A DNA stretch of 8,693 bases from Treponema sp. (GTDB lineage Bacteria; Spirochaetota; Spirochaetia; Treponematales; Rectinemataceae). A model generated the notes under the pieces. It made no database searches and was not told where the DNA came from. It saw nothing but the letters and a program-made list of their open reading frames with translations. Positions 6,454 through 8,693 of this stretch are shown here, in pieces; the stretch's first letter is position 1, and each line of letters opens with the position of its first letter. The stretch is from positions 1 to 8,693 of the forward strand of contig JAAYWE010000290.1 in assembly GCA_012516755.1 (NCBI GenBank). Direction: 5' to 3'. Both the position numbers and the translations under genes were made by a program.

Positions 6454-8139
6454 TCATATACTCTCTTTGAGAAAAAGAAGAAAGACCGCTGATGTCCAAG
6501 CGAAAGCTGGATCGTCCAATCCCTCACCATGGATAGGGTCGAAGTTCTCAGCCATTCCCTTCTGTGCACATAGATCGACAAACCGTTGCGCAATTCTATT
6601 CGCCAAGTTCAATTCTCCTAGCAGCCTAAGTGCATCGAATACAAGGTAATTCACCGGCGCCCATATCGGGCCTCTCCAGTATCCATGAGGCTCCATAAAA
6701 GAAGAATCCAATGATTCGGTAGCCAAGCCAAAAGGTGTCAAAAATCTACTTTCATCCGAAATATCTGAAATGAGCTTTTTGATTACTTCTTCTGGCAAGC
6801 GCTTGTTCGCAACTATCGGCAAGCGAAGAAGAAAAGAGTCTCTATGTTCTATTCTTTCTCCCAAGAGGCCTTTTCGTGCAAAGAACCCATTATCGTCCCA
6901 AAGGCGATTCAGCATCGATTCAGCCAACGATTCTGCTAAAAATGTCCAGTTCTGCGCTTCTTCGATACCATGCTCCAGAATACGCGATATCTCGGCAAGA
7001 GAATCACACTGTCGTGAGAGATACGCGTATAGATCAGGAGATTCGACAGGTCCTCCCTGCATAAACAGCGTTGCATTGTCCCAGCCAGAATCATTGCCAT
7101 GTCGATAGATAATGGCTCCAGAAGGCAATCTGCGAAATCTGAGCCAGAAATTGGTCGATTCGGAAATCGACTTGTAAAGATATTCAATGCTTTCGCTGGA
7201 AGACTGAAGTATGGTTGGATTTCTCTTTATCATTTCAAGCAAAGTCCATCCATGAATGGGAGGCTTGCAAAAGCTGAATAACGAGAAGCGATCGTTGATG
7301 CAATCAGGATAGGCACCAGCTTCATGCTGGTTATCAGCGAACACCAATAATTGGTCTAAAGCAAGGTCGGGCATGCTTTCCACCATCGCAAGCGCGCAAA
7401 AACAGTTGTCCCAGCTCCAGATATTCGTCATCCAATTCTTGGAGCTATATACAGAGTTGCGCGTGAGCTTTCCCTCAGGCCTCACAAAAGCGGACCAAAG
7501 GATATATGATGCCAGATCTCTAGCCTTACAATATCGAGATTCAAGCCCTGTGTAGGTATAATTCTGATTCCATTGGGTAAAGTCGATAAATTGGGTGTTT
7601 TTGGTGTCCGATTCACAAGGAACCAAGGCATACTCTCGAATACTGCCTACTCCTTTGATAATATCGATCCGAATATATTCATTGCCGGCCCTTCCCCATG
7701 GGGCCTCTACATTATAAACTGCATCTCTCAAGTCGAGTTCGTAGACATGATCTTTTGCGCAACTCTGAATTATGAATATCCCCTTAGCCTTCTCCTGAAT
7801 GAAATCATGGCTTGATTTATGCATTTCCAGCCTAAGACGTATATCACAGCATTCAATACTTATTACATCGGAAAACAGGAATTTCAGAAGAACATAGCGA
7901 TCAGGCGAATTCTTAGCGCGAATCCGGCATTCGTTCTCATTTGCCTCTATCACTTGTTCGAGTTCTTCTTTTTGATCGAGCCCTTCTTTGCCCAAGAGAA
8001 GCTTCATCGAGAATAGCTCACTCGGAATCTCGTCTCCCCCTCCGATATCCTTCAAATAGACCGAATCATCTTTTCCGATCGCAACAGAGAAACGCGCACC
8101 AAAAGCCGACCAAGGCGTTTTCGAAATATCGAGATCCAT
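6454..8139 (-). CDS. (alpha/alpha)6-barrel glycosidase of the GH63/GH37/MGH1-like group
   Basis: This is probably an intracellular glycosidase acting on a small oligosaccharide or glycoside; exact specificity is unknown. From ATG at 8139 it has 561 residues: an N-terminal beta-rich domain (about 1-190) and an alpha/alpha-barrel (about 200-561). The barrel carries the superfamily hallmarks NIWSWDNCF (239-247), NDSGWDNA (349-356), GYWRGPIWAPVNYL (486-499) and AENFDP (530-535). By analogy with trehalase and GH63 enzymes, Asp354 would be the general acid and Glu531 the general base. The frame extends upstream to a TTG at 8211, but ATG 8139 is preferred: it gives the N-terminus MDLDISKTPWSAFG expected of this family, lies 4 bases after the stop of the GH2 remnant, and has GGAG upstream. 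No signal peptide is visible. It is followed by the DMT transporter gene. Candidate activities are alpha-glucosidase, trehalase-like, or mannosyl/glucosylglycerate hydrolase. Confidence is high for the fold and low for the substrate. Confidence 0.85.
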   Translation of the reverse strand: MDLDISKTPWSAFGARFSVAIGKDDSVYLKDIGGGDEIPSELFSMKLLLGKEGLDQKEELEQVIEANENECRIRAKNSPDRYVLLKFLFSDVISIECCDIRLRLEMHKSSHDFIQEKAKGIFIIQSCAKDHVYELDLRDAVYNVEAPWGRAGNEYIRIDIIKGVGSIREYALVPCESDTKNTQFIDFTQWNQNYTYTGLESRYCKARDLASYILWSAFVRPEGKLTRNSVYSSKNWMTNIWSWDNCFCALAMVESMPDLALDQLLVFADNQHEAGAYPDCINDRFSLFSFCKPPIHGWTLLEMIKRNPTILQSSSESIEYLYKSISESTNFWLRFRRLPSGAIIYRHGNDSGWDNATLFMQGGPVESPDLYAYLSRQCDSLAEISRILEHGIEEAQNWTFLAESLAESMLNRLWDDNGFFARKGLLGERIEHRDSFLLRLPIVANKRLPEEVIKKLISDISDESRFLTPFGLATESLDSSFMEPHGYWRGPIWAPVNYLVFDALRLLGELNLANRIAQRFVDLCAQKGMAENFDPIHGEGLDDPAFAWTSAVFLLFLKESI

Positions 8140-8143
8140 TTTT

Positions 8144-8693
8144 TCAAGATTCTCCAATAGATTTTGCATTTGCCAGAAACGAAGTTTCCGGATCGAGTGC
8201 GTAGAATTCAAGGCCTAGATCGAATTCCTGAGGCTTCAATCTATATGGAGGAAGCTGATCTTGACCACATGAATTGCTGCCGATACCATTTTGCGCAAAA
8301 TCTAGATTCAGAATACAATAAGCAGTATGAGCAATTTCATGATCATAACACGCTTTTTCCAATGCATCTACATCATAATCATGATAAGAGAATTCGATTG
8401 GCTTTTCGGAAATTATCGCTAATCCAAAACCTTGTCTATCTGTAATCGAAATTGCATCAGTGCCATATCTATTGCCATTCTCCTGCGGTCTTATATATGG
8501 GATTGTATTCAGGATCGTTCACAAGCCTTGTGCTCTCATCGATCCACTCGAATCCATGGGTCTCGAGATCGGTTTCGTCTATGACATAAAGGCCAAAATA
8601 ATCGCACAACTCGAGAAAATAGGGATGATTGGGATAGTGCGAAGTACGGACAGCGTTGATATTATGCTGCTTCATCAGAAGAACATCTTGAAG
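8144..8693 (-). pseudogene. lacZ: GH2 beta-galactosidase (LacZ type), internally deleted and frameshifted; 5' end beyond the window
   Basis: Two pieces of one GH2 gene are joined out of frame. The upstream piece (8693 to about 8495) reads LLMKQHNINAVRTSHYPNHP and then DETDLETHG, matching the E. coli LacZ region that holds His391 and the Mg2+ ligands Glu416 and His418. It continues to NDPEYNPIY and then stops at TAG (8471-8469). The downstream piece, in another frame from about 8500 to TGA at 8146-8144, reads PYIRPQENGNR and NLDFAQNGIGSNSCG, the family C-terminal domain. By recalled E. coli numbering roughly 490 residues are missing, including the acid/base Glu461 and nucleophile Glu537. The product cannot be an active beta-galactosidase. 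The C-terminal piece still shows intact, recognisable sequence, which points to a recent loss or an assembly error. The stop is 4 bases from the glycosidase start, consistent with a former operon. Confidence 0.85.
8152..8155 (-). promoter_or_regulatory. Ribosome-binding site favouring the ATG at 8139
   Basis: GGAG (8155-8152, minus strand) lies 12 bases before the ATG at 8139, inside the last codons of the GH2 remnant. The spacing is somewhat long. With the remnant's TGA at 8146-8144, it suggests the glycosidase was translationally coupled to the GH2 gene. Confidence 0.4.

Noticed and set aside
8140..8211. TTG-initiated 24-residue extension of the barrel glycosidase
   Set aside because: The family N-terminus begins at ATG 8139; the upstream codons are the GH2 C-terminus read in another frame.
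8469..8675. Small independent protein of 68 residues
   Set aside because: Its sequence is the middle of a LacZ-type GH2 enzyme that continues past the window edge; the internal ATG is not a gene start.

Overview
The window is a carbohydrate-utilisation segment of a bacterial chromosome with moderate GC. The organism is probably an anaerobic polysaccharide user. A spirochaete such as Treponema or Sphaerochaeta is my best guess, with low to moderate confidence. It rests on the large regulator that fuses a LacI-type sugar sensor to a kinase-like core, on a CorA of the Thermotoga maritima type, and on the mix of intracellular glycosidases. No phage, insertion sequence, CRISPR, rRNA or tRNA signal was found.

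Layout. Positions 1-2440 (minus strand) hold one large regulator, cut off by the left edge. It has a LacI-type sugar-binding domain at its very N-terminus, then a GAF-like segment, then a histidine-kinase-like core that has lost the phospho-accepting histidine. Positions 2441-2595 are a divergent intergenic region with a good sigma70-type promoter for the next gene and two palindromes over that promoter. Positions 2596-3969 (plus) encode a family GH28 polygalacturonase-type enzyme without a signal peptide. Converging on it with a 14-base gap is a CorA Mg2+/Co2+ channel (3984-5222, minus). Upstream of corA on the same strand lie an EamA/DMT-family transporter (5402-6394), an (alpha/alpha)6-barrel glycosidase of the GH63/GH37/MGH1-like superfamily (6454-8139), and a broken GH2 beta-galactosidase gene (8144-8693) that runs off the right edge.

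How it fits together. The regulator and GH28 gene form a classic divergent pair. The regulator most likely senses a pectin- or plant-derived sugar inside the cell and controls the GH28 gene through the palindromes. This is inference from arrangement. The lacZ remnant, the barrel glycosidase and the transporter read in the same direction with gaps of 4 and 59 bases and look like one operon for uptake and hydrolysis of short oligosaccharides. CorA is probably a housekeeping neighbour.

Most notable: (i) the GH2 gene has lost its middle, including both catalytic glutamates, at a short CCATATAT-like junction that also shifts the frame; (ii) the regulator carries a pseudo-histidine-kinase core; (iii) two perfect 7-bp-arm palindromes cover the GH28 promoter. 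I did not find evidence for a wholly new defence or mobile system.
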